A DNA stretch of 64,000 nucleotides from the NCBI RefSeq assembly GCF_012584515.1, contig NZ_CP051461.1, forward strand, positions 2,909,501-2,973,500, written 5' to 3'. Shown piece after piece: positions 25,272 through 33,833 of the stretch; within the stretch, counting starts at the first letter, position 1, and each line of letters opens with the position of its first letter. A program made the translations under genes and the position numbers. The notes under the pieces are model-generated. The model did no database searches. It worked only from the letters and a program-made list of their open reading frames with translations, and was not told the DNA's origin. The DNA comes from Polaromonas vacuolata (GTDB taxonomy: Bacteria > Pseudomonadota > Gammaproteobacteria > Burkholderiales > Burkholderiaceae_C).

Positions 25272-28202
25272 ATGAAAAAGCTCTTCGAATGCTTGCTTGA
25301 GGCAATAGCAACTCAGTTGTTCCCCGCGTTACTAGTCATCGCGACGATCACTATTTTGCTAACCCAAGCTATAGAGACGAAAAAATTCCCCACGATATTA
25401 CCTATTCAAGCAGTCGAACAAGCCAATCCAAGGCAGTCGATAAATCATCAAGATATGCTCGAAAAGCTAAAATTGATTGCGCCAAAACAAGTCGTCAGAA
25501 CACAGCTGTCGACTAATCCATTTTGGTTTTCGTTAGCCGTTATTGCTTCGGAGTCGAATCAGGATTACTCGGTTCTCTTTAACTCACGCCACGCCATGGC
25601 GCTCACATGCTGGGATCAAAAGACGAATGTTTTGTTTGGCAATGCGGACCGATCAAGCACAAGTGGAATGATAGAAGTAAGTGGCGCTGGTTTTGCGTTG
25701 AAAGTTCCCCGCGCTAAAAATACTGAACTGCTTTGCCGAGGTCTTTTCAGGGGCCCAGCAAAAATATCTGCTGAACTTTTAAGCCCTACAGCGCTGGAAG
25801 CAAACGACATTACCCACAACAGAACGGGTTCCTTGATTGAAGCGGGCATTGGCGTTCTCGCCATTTCTATGCTACTAACCGCTATCGTCAACCGCAGTAG
25901 GCTTTACTGGGCATTTGTTGGCTGGTTGCTTATTAATATGCGAATGGCTGCGTTGTCTGCCGGCACAGACTTCACCTTTTTCGGTTGGCGACTGCCTCCC
26001 TCCGTCCTTGTGCTTGACAGGCAATGGACAATTTGCATGTATTTCGCCATGACTGCCGCCTTATTCTTATTGCTATTTAAAGATGAGTTAAAAGAATTAA
26101 AAACTGGCTGGCTACTGACATCGACGCAAGTGGCGGCGGTGGTGTTTATCGTCGTGTGTCCATTTATCACCTACGAACAAATTATTCTTTCACTTTGGAT
26201 TACGTCGCCACTTGGTGTCGCCATCATCATTTACTACCTTATTAAAGTCATCAGAAAATTTAAATCACGAATGGCATTGTGGTACGCCGCCTCTATCTTC
26301 GTTACTGTCTTAGCGACACTCAACGAAGTGTTTGCAGCAGCGGCAGGACAGTTTTTTAGTGGCGTTGCCATTCATGGATTTAACAGCGTTACCGCAGCGC
26401 TGGTGTCGGCACTACTAGCGACTGCAGCGGTTGCAGAACACATACGCTCAGACAAAATTTCAAAAGAAGCCTCATACGCTGACTCGCCAGTGGGTCTTTT
26501 TACCGTACATCGTGACGGACACATTATTAAAAGCAACCCGGCTTTCAATGAATTGCTGGGCGAGTTTGATGACAAACGGAGAAAACACCTTACGGCATAT
26601 TTTGACGACCGAGTGGTTCAACAGATCATGACACTTAAAGATGCTACAACGCATGTGTCAATTGAAATTGAAACCAAACACGCCAATAAGATAACCGGTA
26701 ATGACCGTTGGTTTAACGTCGGTGTCTCAGCTGTTGATGGACGCTTAATCGAGTGTTCACTGCAAGACGTGACGTATCGAGTGCTTGCTGCAGAAAGGAT
26801 TGAATATGCCGCCAGTCATGATTTATTGACAGGCTGTTTAAATCTACGCGGCATTGGTATGGCGATGGAGAAACACGAAATTCAACCCGCTTCCTTAGCC
26901 TACTTCGACCTTGACCGGTTCAAGCTTATCAATGACTTATATGGGCACAATGCAGGCGATATTGTCCTCAATCAGGTTTGTAGCAGGATCAAGACTCTGA
27001 TCGGACCTGATGAATTATTAGTGCGCGTTGGTGGCGATGAATTTGTCATCGTATTTCTTTCAGACAAGATTGAAATATCCGCAAGTTTTTGCGAAAAACT
27101 CATTCATATCATCTCGTCAGAACCCTACAAAATCGAAAGTCAGAGTTTTACTCTTGCAATCTCTGGTGGCTTAGTGGGCACTGAGCGCTTCACCAACGCA
27201 CCTTTAAAAGAGATCATCTCTGCAGCAGATACGCTGTGTCGGATGGCGAAAAAACGCCCGAATGAGCAGTTAGTCATCATGCGGTCTAACGACGAATTTT
27301 TCACACACCATAAAGACTCGCTTGAATTGATTACTTGTTTACAGAACAGCCAAACTCCTGAGGGACTGTATCTTGTCATGCAGCCTGAGATGTCCTTGAT
27401 TGCACCCTTCGATTCGTTAAATTTTGAAGTTCTGATCAGAATGAAGAAACCAGACGGCGGAATCGTTCCTGCCGCAGTCATCATTGAAGCGGCAGAGGCG
27501 CATGGAAAAACAGCCATTATTGACATGTGGGTCTTATCGACAACCATCGCTTGGATTGAGAAAAACCATGCGTTACTGACCAACACAAGATTCATTGGCA
27601 TCAACCTATCGGGTGGCTCTCTGAATGACAACTCATTCAATGAGGAGTTATTCAAACTACTTGGCAAGCATCCATTGGCCTTGAAAAAAATCTTTCTAGA
27701 AATCACCGAGTCTGTTGCCCTGACCGACATGGCGAATATGCAGAAATTCATCAGCCGGGTAAGGCAGATTGGCGCCAAGGTGGGACTGGATGATTTCGGC
27801 GCAGGTTACTCGTCCTTTGGCTATCTGCGCGGCTTGTCCGTTGACGCGTTGAAGTTAGACGGCTCACTTGTCAAAGGAGCTTCAGACAATGCTGCTGGAA
27901 TGGCAATTGTCGAATCCATTGCGAGCTTGGTAAGCGGCTTGGGGATGAAATCGATTGGCGAGTTCGCAGAGAACCTTGCCATCATCAAGGTCCTTGTTCG
28001 CGCCGGTGTGGACTACGCTCAGGGTTACGGCATCAGTAAGCCTGTGATGCCCGAACAAATTCTTTTAGCAAATTCATCGGCTGACTTCATCACTGACCCA
28101 GCGACGCTGGAATATGTCAAATCACTTCAAGCGAGTACTGAAAAAACAAAAGAATTGGCGACAGACATATTTGACTTCGTGCCAGGAGGCCGCCTTCACT
28201 AA
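25272..28202 (+). CDS. Membrane-bound GGDEF-EAL protein (cyclic di-GMP synthase/phosphodiesterase) with PAS-like domain
   Basis: A 976-residue signalling protein. One N-terminal helix is followed by about 150 periplasmic residues, then about seven helices (roughly 190-390) resembling a 7TM sensor. A PAS-like segment follows (SPVGLFTVHRDGHIIKSN). The GGDEF domain keeps RVGGDEF near residue 586 but shows no RxxD inhibitory site. The EAL domain reads FEVLIRM (EVL for EAL, glutamate kept), with NLSGGSL, LEITES, DDFGAGYSSFG and LKLDGS, so its metal ligands are largely present. It may be bifunctional or a phosphodiesterase. A TTG at 25257 is an alternative start. It converges with the FeeM-like gene, with 24 nt between stops. 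Confidence 0.93.
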   Translation: MKKLFECLLEAIATQLFPALLVIATITILLTQAIETKKFPTILPIQAVEQANPRQSINHQDMLEKLKLIAPKQVVRTQLSTNPFWFSLAVIASESNQDYSVLFNSRHAMALTCWDQKTNVLFGNADRSSTSGMIEVSGAGFALKVPRAKNTELLCRGLFRGPAKISAELLSPTALEANDITHNRTGSLIEAGIGVLAISMLLTAIVNRSRLYWAFVGWLLINMRMAALSAGTDFTFFGWRLPPSVLVLDRQWTICMYFAMTAALFLLLFKDELKELKTGWLLTSTQVAAVVFIVVCPFITYEQIILSLWITSPLGVAIIIYYLIKVIRKFKSRMALWYAASIFVTVLATLNEVFAAAAGQFFSGVAIHGFNSVTAALVSALLATAAVAEHIRSDKISKEASYADSPVGLFTVHRDGHIIKSNPAFNELLGEFDDKRRKHLTAYFDDRVVQQIMTLKDATTHVSIEIETKHANKITGNDRWFNVGVSAVDGRLIECSLQDVTYRVLAAERIEYAASHDLLTGCLNLRGIGMAMEKHEIQPASLAYFDLDRFKLINDLYGHNAGDIVLNQVCSRIKTLIGPDELLVRVGGDEFVIVFLSDKIEISASFCEKLIHIISSEPYKIESQSFTLAISGGLVGTERFTNAPLKEIISAADTLCRMAKKRPNEQLVIMRSNDEFFTHHKDSLELITCLQNSQTPEGLYLVMQPEMSLIAPFDSLNFEVLIRMKKPDGGIVPAAVIIEAAEAHGKTAIIDMWVLSTTIAWIEKNHALLTNTRFIGINLSGGSLNDNSFNEELFKLLGKHPLALKKIFLEITESVALTDMANMQKFISRVRQIGAKVGLDDFGAGYSSFGYLRGLSVDALKLDGSLVKGASDNAAGMAIVESIASLVSGLGMKSIGEFAENLAIIKVLVRAGVDYAQGYGISKPVMPEQILLANSSADFITDPATLEYVKSLQASTEKTKELATDIFDFVPGGRLH

Positions 28203-28226
28203 GTCAAATCTGATCAATAGTGCAAT

Positions 28227-28967
28227 TTAAAAAACTGATAAGCCCATCGAATAATCAACGCAATGTTGTTGTGGGGCAGAGTAGCGATGTGACGTACTCC
28301 ACGGCATGTTCAAAGGTTTTGCACCAGTAATATCTATATCTGGATGGTCAGTTTCGAAGAAAAACTTATGCAGTGGATGTTTGTTCAACCGCCATGTTTC
28401 CTCACCTGTCAACATAGGCAAGTACATGGCTCGGTGAAGCAATCCGCCAACGTGCTCCATCGCATAAAAGACGTTTTGTTCGGCAATATCCAGAAAATGC
28501 AAGCCATCATACATTCGGTCAACAGGTTTACGACCGGTTGCCACCATAGACTCCACACTGTTTTCTTCACAATATTTAAACTGCGCCTTCAGCAAGGAAG
28601 CCCTGACCAAGGAAGCGCTTAACCCACTCTGGATACAAAGTCGTGTGCCTTCAACCATCCTAGTGCCGAAAAATTCAGAGGGCAGATCTAGTGAGGCTTC
28701 TATTGGCAAAGGTGCTAAGACATTGGCATGCGTCCTTAGCGAGCCGATTACCGTGTCATCCATCTTTGACTTCGCCACAAAGACTTCACAACCTAGTTCA
28801 TAGTCCGAAGCTTCCGGTTTAAACAACTTGGCAGCGACAGCAGGAAGGTGTTTCCCGTAGCAACTGACGCGCAGTTTTGCCACTTGCTCAAGATCAGAGG
28901 CCGTAGCGACCTCAACTCGGAAAGGCAGTATTTCTATAGAGTCGATAAATTGAAATTTGGTTTTCAC
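28227..28967 (-). CDS. FeeM-like N-acyl amino acid synthase candidate (autoinducer-synthase fold)
   Basis: A 246-residue soluble protein. The start of the domain (VEVATASDLEQVAKLRVSCYGKHLP), then ELGCEVFVAKSKMDDTVIGSLRTHAN and MVEGTRLCIQSGLSASLVRASLLKA, follow the GNAT/LuxI-like pattern of FeeM-type N-acyl amino acid synthases, which join an acyl-ACP chain to an amino acid. It is longer than AHL synthases and lacks their N-terminal motif. The start is GTG at 28967 with AGGA 6 nt upstream. It converges with the GGDEF-EAL gene; they cannot share a transcript but may belong to one signalling neighbourhood. The family call is from memory of sequence character and is moderate. Confidence 0.55.
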   Translation of the reverse strand: MKTKFQFIDSIEILPFRVEVATASDLEQVAKLRVSCYGKHLPAVAAKLFKPEASDYELGCEVFVAKSKMDDTVIGSLRTHANVLAPLPIEASLDLPSEFFGTRMVEGTRLCIQSGLSASLVRASLLKAQFKYCEENSVESMVATGRKPVDRMYDGLHFLDIAEQNVFYAMEHVGGLLHRAMYLPMLTGEETWRLNKHPLHKFFFETDHPDIDITGAKPLNMPWSTSHRYSAPQQHCVDYSMGLSVF

Positions 28968-29471
28968 GATGTTTCCTTGGCTACAGGTATGTTAGGGCTC
29001 ACCTGAGGTAGATTTTTTGAGAATGAGTGCGTTATAAATCTACGAAAGTTATCCCGTATTAATGGGTGACTTTAGTAAACAATTTCACTGTAAAGCATAT
29101 TCAGTTTGATCTTGATAAACGACTCAACAGAAATGGCTCGGTGCATTTAAATCAGGATTTATATGCATACATATCATTATCGTTAAAACTTTTTTTAAAC
29201 CAGTCTGCCGAAAGTAATTTCACTATCGACATCCTCTGCAAACTTAAGCCTAGCGGAGCTAATTTAGACCGGTTCAAAAATCTGGAGTGTGAATGACTGT
29301 TTAAAGTGTTTCAAAATTAGACCTACTGAAAAAAGTAGATGCTGTTGAACTTTTTTTGCGTTAATTAGGCAGACAGTTATCTAGTAACATTGATCAGCAA
29401 TCTGCTATTTAGCCGGTTACCTCATGTTGATTGCTCGCTACCCCAACCAACACCTTGAGCACAATAAAAAA
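28968..29471. other. AT-rich intergenic region
   Basis: About 500 bases of lower GC than the surroundings. It contains one open frame of 76 codons starting with GTG at 29066, whose product I do not recognise and which lacks a clear ribosome-binding site, so I do not call it a gene. The region must carry the promoter for the leftward FeeM-like gene and for the rightward GST-type gene. Confidence 0.4.
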
Positions 29472-30128
29472 ATGCTAATTCTCCACACCTACTGGCTATC
29501 ACTAGCAACGTACCGCGTACGCATTGCTCTTAATTTGAAGGGTATCGCGTTTGAAGAACGCGCTCATGACCTGAGCAAGGGCGCGCACAACTCGCCAGAG
29601 TTTCGCAAGCTAAATCCTGCTGCGGCGGTGCCGGCTTTAGAAGGTGGCACGCGCCAGCCACTCACGCAAAGTCTCGCTATCTTGGAGTGGTTAGAAGAGA
29701 GTTATCCAACACCGCCGCTTCTGCCGCCTGACGCAGAATCGCGCGCTAAAGTACGCTCATTTTTTCTCCTCAATGCTGCGGACACGCATCCGTTAGCGGT
29801 ACCACGCGTTCAGGCCAAGCTAGCCAAACAATTTGGATTGGATGAGGCGGCACAGCGGGCATGGGCTGCACACTGGTATCACGTAGGTCTTACTGCTTAT
29901 GAAAGTCAAATTGCGCCTGGCGCTACGCGCTGCCACGGTGAGGTGCTGAGCATTGCCGATTTGGCGCTGGCAAGCCACCTGATTGGAGCCGTGCGTTTTG
30001 GCGTTGACCTTACGGAATTTCCAAACACCGCCGCCGTTGGCGAATGTCTGTTTGCCATACCCGAGTTCGCCGCCGCACATCCGCGGCTTCAGCTAGGCGC
30101 TCCGGGTATTGAATCAAAAGCTGTATAG
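29472..30128 (+). CDS. Glutathione S-transferase family protein, maleylacetoacetate isomerase type
   Basis: A 218-residue GST-fold protein. The N-terminal thioredoxin-like half shows YWLSLATYRVRIALNLKG, NPAAAVPALE and LTQSLAILEWLEE, which match zeta-class GST/MaiA, although the usual active-site SS (YWRSSASYR) reads LSLATYR here. The C-terminal helical half includes GEVLSIADLALASHL, the conserved zeta-class segment. MaiA isomerises maleylacetoacetate in tyrosine breakdown; with the altered active-site pair a general GST is possible. The frame extends 16 codons upstream, but MLILHTYW at 29472 is the family start. It is followed by a candidate terminator. Confidence 0.8.
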   Translation: MLILHTYWLSLATYRVRIALNLKGIAFEERAHDLSKGAHNSPEFRKLNPAAAVPALEGGTRQPLTQSLAILEWLEESYPTPPLLPPDAESRAKVRSFFLLNAADTHPLAVPRVQAKLAKQFGLDEAAQRAWAAHWYHVGLTAYESQIAPGATRCHGEVLSIADLALASHLIGAVRFGVDLTEFPNTAAVGECLFAIPEFAAAHPRLQLGAPGIESKAV

Positions 30129-30242
30129 GCGTTAGCTGCGGTAGCTGCCGTTGAGCCTGTAGCAAACCGCAGCAATTGTGCTGACCGATCCGGCTTAAGC
30201 CTACTGAGAGTTGCAGTTATTTATTGGCACCATCGAACTGAT

Positions 30243-30292
30243 AAAAGCTTGAGTCTAGTTATGCATTAGCACGGATGCACGTCAGCTTTTTT
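30243..30292 (+). terminator. Candidate intrinsic terminator after the GST-type gene
   Basis: AAAAGCT-T-GA (30243-30252) pairs with TC-AGCTTTT (about 30282-30290), with an inner TGCAT/ATGCA stem, and ends in a run of six T residues. It lies about 120 nt after the gene. Confidence 0.5.
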
Positions 30293-30485
30293 CAACACGC
30301 AAGCGCTCTACTGAGTTTAACAAGCACTCTTATGCAAAGCTAAGTTCAAAAAACTGCATGTTCAATCCAAAATTCTTCATCACGATTTACGCAACGAGAC
30401 AAGGCAGTTTCAGAATCCGCAGCCTAACTAGTGCTTGCTAAAAATGTTTTACGAATGAGGAAGTGCTTTTGTTCCGGATATCACT

Positions 30486-30561
30486 AAAGTCCAAAGTCCA
30501 AAGTCCAAAGGCTTAGGCCTCAGGGCTCAGGGCTCAGGGCTCAGGGCTCAGGGCTCAGGCT
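30486..30561. repeat. Two adjacent 7-bp tandem repeat tracts
   Basis: AAAGTCC is repeated three times at 30486-30506, plus a partial copy. CAGGGCT is repeated five times at 30521-30555, plus a shortened sixth copy (30556-30561). Both have a 7-base period and lie in non-coding DNA between the GST-type gene and the tRNA gene. Copy number is likely to vary by slippage. Confidence 0.9.
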
Positions 30562-30997
30562 CAAGAACAAAATTGCCTGCCATCAAGGCGAGTCGACACG
30601 TGCTGGCTTAGTTAACTGGTCGATTAACTCGCTTTAGTCATGTTGGTGACGTCAATGTCCAACGGGCGAGCTATGCGCTAGACCAACGGCACAAACTAAT
30701 CCTAGGTCATGGCGCTGACATTGATGACGTTCAGTCGTTTGGTTGACTGCGCCACGGGCAGCGGTTGACTTTGGTAAGGCCGGTTTATGCAACTTCGAGT
30801 GGCTGCAGCAATTGTCTCAACGCTACCTAGCGATTTCGTCATCTCAATCAGAGCGAATAACGAGCAGGACAGTTTTAAACCTTACGACTTAAAGCACATG
30901 GTGTGCGAACCCTATGAAAGTTAGGCGAATGATGTGCTTGCATCGGTACAAAACGATTTACCAATGGCTACGAACTGACTGCACAGATAGACAAATG
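30562..30997. other. Gene-free stretch before the tRNA gene
   Basis: Together with 30129-30485 this is the longest part of the window without a convincing gene. One 45-codon frame starts at ATG 30787 and ends at 30924, and a short open stretch near 30636-30745 has protein-like composition, but frames break quickly. It may be decayed coding DNA; I recognise no family. Confidence 0.35.
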
Positions 30998-31030
30998 AAA
31001 AAGCCCGCTACGTTTTAAATAGCAGGCTTT
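30998..31030 (-). terminator. Terminator of the CAT-anticodon tRNA gene
   Basis: On the minus strand AAAGCCTGCTA (31020-31030) pairs with TAGCGGGCTTT (31000-31010, one G-T pair) and is followed by further T residues. It lies 13 nt past the tRNA 3' end. Confidence 0.8.
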
Positions 31031-31042
31031 CCATATACAGCT

Positions 31043-31119
31043 TGGTGGGGCGTCACGGACTTGAACCGTGGACCAAAGGATTATGAGTCCTCTGCTCTAA
31101 CCAACTGAGCTAACGCCCC
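31043..31119 (-). tRNA. tRNA with CAT anticodon, probably tRNA-Ile2 (lysidine-modified), otherwise elongator tRNA-Met
   Basis: The minus strand folds as a full cloverleaf: acceptor GGGGCGT/ACGCCCC, D arm GCTC...GAGC, anticodon arm GAGGA-CTCATAA-TCCTT, T arm CACGG-TTCAAGT-CCGTG, discriminator A and encoded CCA (77 nt). The anticodon is CAT. The variable region TGGTC and the TTCAAGTCC T arm resemble E. coli tRNA-Ile2 (ileX) more than elongator tRNA-Met. A TilS-modified C34 would then make it read AUA. Identity between the two is an inference. Confidence 0.93.
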
Positions 31120-31457
31120 AAACCAGCAGACATTGTAATGGTCTGAAGACTGCCCTTAGAAGCCTTACTGATTAATTTTGGGTTCAGATCATTAATTAAC
31201 AGCGTTTTATTCTGGTCGCATCTAAGTTGTCTAAATTTATACCGACATATAACGACGCATAAGGACGCATACCAACGCATAGGCATTGCAGACAAGAACT
31301 CTAAAACAAAATACCAAAGGGATTGCGCGGATAAGAAATCACCAGCGGGCGTGGAAAATAAGCCCGTGCCATTTAAACAGTTGGCGATGCTCCGTATTTG
31401 AAAAAATAATGCGGCATCGCCTTTAAGTAACTAACTAACGCAAAGACTACACAAGCC
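31120..31457. other. Intergenic region with phased short direct repeats and a hairpin
   Basis: Between the leftward tRNA gene and the rightward small gene. ACGCATA occurs three times with exact 10-bp spacing (31255-31261, 31265-31271, 31275-31281). A perfect 8-bp inverted repeat GGCGATGC/GCATCGCC lies at 31383-31390 and 31414-31421, just before the small gene. No further gene is seen. Confidence 0.6.
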
Positions 31458-31718
31458 ATGAATGATGAAGATTTTGAAATAATTTACTCACCACTTGAGC
31501 AGCCGTTCACCCAAGCCGGCCACACCCTAGAAATTTGTATTTACAAATCAGAAGGCAGCAGCTGGGCACTAGAAATTATTGACGCTGGCGGCACATCTAC
31601 TGTCTGGGACCAGCAGTTTGACACTGACCAAGAGGCGCTAGACGTTGCCTTGCAGGCTATCAGTGAGGATGGGATTGAGGCATTTCTGACCCCGGCTGAG
31701 GACAACGCCACTAGCTGA
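31458..31718 (+). CDS. Small acidic protein of unknown function
   Basis: An 86-residue soluble, acidic protein (many Asp/Glu, few Lys/Arg) without signal or membrane segment. The middle reads as a small antiparallel sheet (HTLEICIYKSEGSSWALEIIDAGG, STVWDQQFDTDQEALD) followed by a helix. I do not recognise a named family, but composition and compact fold pattern look like a real protein. It lies downstream of a hairpin and converges with hrcA. The start ATG has only a weak purine-rich region upstream. Confidence 0.65.
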   Translation: MNDEDFEIIYSPLEQPFTQAGHTLEICIYKSEGSSWALEIIDAGGTSTVWDQQFDTDQEALDVALQAISEDGIEAFLTPAEDNATS

Positions 31719-31764
31719 GTGTTTGGCTGAGCAAATCCCCGCATCTGGCTTGGCAGCTTGTTAG

Positions 31765-32784
31765 CTACTTGCTGTGGCTAAGCGCGGTGCTCACTAGCTT
31801 AGAAGTGATATCCACTATCTGTATCATTTTTTCGTAAGGCATGCGCATTGGCCCAATCACGCCTAAGGTGCCGACCACCTTGCCGTCTACCTCGTAGGGT
31901 GCGGTCACCACCGACAGCTCGTGATAGGGAATAACTTGGCTCTCACCACCAATATAAATACGTACGCCCTCGGCCCGGCTTGAGACGTCTAGCAGGCGCA
32001 TGAGTTGCGCTTTTTGTTCGAACAAATCGAACAGCTTGCGTAAGTTACCTAAGTCTGCAGAAAAATCACTCACCGCGAGTAAGTTGCGCTCGCCAGCGAC
32101 GACAACTTCGTCCTGCGACTCTATCGCCTCGGAGCTGGCTTTGACCGCTGCGTGCATCAAAATAGCGATCTCGCTGCGTAAAGCTTCGACTTCGCGTTGC
32201 AGCCTTTCTCTGACTTCTTCCATGCCCAAGCCGGCGTAATGCGAGTTGAGAAAATTAGCCGCTTCTATGAGTTGCGACTGGGTGTAATCGGCCTCAGTAA
32301 AAATGACGCGGTTTTGTACATCGCCGTCGGGCGAGACGATGATGACCAGAAAACGCCGCTCGGACAGGCGCAAAAATTCGATATGCCGAAACACCGAGGT
32401 ACGCCGCGGCGCCATCACTACACCCACGAATTGGGAAAGATTGGACAGCATATGGGCCGCGTTACTCAGCACTTTTTGCGGCTGATCGGGTTCGAGTCGC
32501 ACGCCAGACAGACCCGCCGTGTGCACAAATGGGCCGGATTGTGCAGTCAACATAGTGTCAACAAACAATCGATAACCTTTAGGCGTCGGAATGCGACCGG
32601 AAGAGGTGTGCGGGCTCACAATCAAGCCCATGCCTTCGAGATCGCTCATGACGTTGCGAATCGTCGCTGGGGAGAGGTCTAAACCTGACGCTTGTGACAG
32701 TGTGCGTGAGCCCAGAGGCTGGCCGTCGGCGATATATCGCTCGACAAGGGCTTTAAGTAATAAACGGGCGCGATCATCTAACAT
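31765..32784 (-). CDS. hrcA: Heat-inducible transcription repressor HrcA
   Basis: A 339-residue repressor. The N-terminal winged helix ([62 protein letters not shown]) is the HrcA signature, and VRIYIGGE with a late [17 protein letters not shown] is the conserved C-terminal region. It represses groESL-type operons by binding CIRCE (TTAGCACTC-N9-GAGTGCTAA). No CIRCE element is visible in front of hrcA here or elsewhere in the window, so its targets lie outside. It is divergent from nadK. Confidence 0.96.
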   Translation of the reverse strand: MLDDRARLLLKALVERYIADGQPLGSRTLSQASGLDLSPATIRNVMSDLEGMGLIVSPHTSSGRIPTPKGYRLFVDTMLTAQSGPFVHTAGLSGVRLEPDQPQKVLSNAAHMLSNLSQFVGVVMAPRRTSVFRHIEFLRLSERRFLVIIVSPDGDVQNRVIFTEADYTQSQLIEAANFLNSHYAGLGMEEVRERLQREVEALRSEIAILMHAAVKASSEAIESQDEVVVAGERNLLAVSDFSADLGNLRKLFDLFEQKAQLMRLLDVSSRAEGVRIYIGGESQVIPYHELSVVTAPYEVDGKVVGTLGVIGPMRMPYEKMIQIVDITSKLVSTALSHSK

Positions 32785-32924
32785 AAGGACATTCTACGAA
32801 GCCTAGGCCGGTCGGTTCGATAACGCACCGGTTTCCTCCCCTGCGCAAGGCATAAATCAACAATCTTTCGTCCATAGAACTGTACACATTATGCTAAGCC
32901 ATTCTTGTGCTGTAATTTAAAAAT

Positions 32925-33833
32925 ATGAAGTTGCAATTTCGCCACGTGGCGCTCATCGGAAAATACCAGGCCAATGGTTCCCGCTCGGCATTGGAAGCTA
33001 TCGCGCATTTTTTGAGTCAGCGCGGCTGCGAAGTGTCTATCGAGCAGGACACCGCTAACAACACCGGTATCAGCCAATATCCCATTCTCAATGTAGCCGG
33101 CATAGGTGCTCATTGCGATTTAGCCTTGGTAGTGGGCGGCGACGGCACCATGCTGGGCATTGGCCGACTCCTGGCGCGCTTTGGCATTCCACTGATTGGC
33201 ATTAACCAAGGGCGGCTAGGCTTTATCACCGACATAGCCTTTGAGGGCTTTGAAAACGTTCTCGGCCCCATGCTGAGCGGTGAGTTCGAGGATGACAAAC
33301 GCTGGATGATGCAGGCTACTGTGGTGCGTGATGGTCACTGCGTTTTTAAGGCTACGGCTATGAACGACGTTGTGGTCAACCGCGGAGCCACCACCGGCAT
33401 GGTTGAGTTGCGCGTCGAAGTCGACGGCCGCTTTTTAGCCAACCAGCGCGCCGACGGCCTGATCATCGCCACGCCCACTGGCTCTACCGCCTACGCACTG
33501 TCTGCTGGTGGCCCCTTACTACACCCATCGGTAGGCGGTTGGATACTGGTACCGATTGCGCCGCACACGCTGTCAAACCGCCCTATCGTGCTGTCTGACA
33601 GCGGCGAAATCACGGTCGAATTAGTCTCTGGCCGAGACGCTAGTGCCAACTTTGATATGCAGTCTCTGGCCGCCCTGATGATTGGCGACCGCATCAACGT
33701 CAAGCGCTCCGAATCGCAAATGCGTTTTCTGCATCCCAAGGGCTGGAGTTACTTCGATACCTTGCGCAAGAAACTTCATTGGAACGAAGGTGTGGCGGTT
33801 GGCGCGCAGTCGCGTACAAGTCACGAAATATGA
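32925..33833 (+). CDS. nadK: NAD kinase
   Basis: A 302-residue enzyme that phosphorylates NAD to NADP. The family motif GGDGTMLG (in [15 protein letters not shown]) and the NE/D-type segment [12 protein letters not shown], followed by [24 protein letters not shown], are all present. Length and N-terminus fit the family. Its stop overlaps the recN start by 4 nt (ATGA). Together with rapZ it forms a tight three-gene unit. No LexA-type box was found in front of it, although recN is SOS-controlled in E. coli. Confidence 0.96.
   Translation: MKLQFRHVALIGKYQANGSRSALEAIAHFLSQRGCEVSIEQDTANNTGISQYPILNVAGIGAHCDLALVVGGDGTMLGIGRLLARFGIPLIGINQGRLGFITDIAFEGFENVLGPMLSGEFEDDKRWMMQATVVRDGHCVFKATAMNDVVVNRGATTGMVELRVEVDGRFLANQRADGLIIATPTGSTAYALSAGGPLLHPSVGGWILVPIAPHTLSNRPIVLSDSGEITVELVSGRDASANFDMQSLAALMIGDRINVKRSESQMRFLHPKGWSYFDTLRKKLHWNEGVAVGAQSRTSHEI

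Noticed and set aside
29066..29296. 76-codon open frame starting with GTG in an AT-rich intergenic region
   Set aside because: No clear ribosome-binding site, no recognised domain and unusual composition; it is better left as a note than called a gene.
30486..30561. Short tandem repeats considered as a CRISPR array
   Set aside because: Repeats are 7 bp and directly adjacent without spacers, so they are simple tandem repeats; no cas genes are present.
30787..30924. 45-codon frame in the gene-free stretch before the tRNA gene
   Set aside because: Too short, with no upstream ribosome-binding site or family character; flanking frames are broken.
31765..32924. CIRCE element in front of hrcA
   Set aside because: No TTAGCACTC/GAGTGCTAA pair is present in the region.
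32821..32924. LexA box upstream of nadK-recN
   Set aside because: CTGTACACATTATG and TGCTGTAATTTAA lack the second half-site (ACAG) at the required distance.
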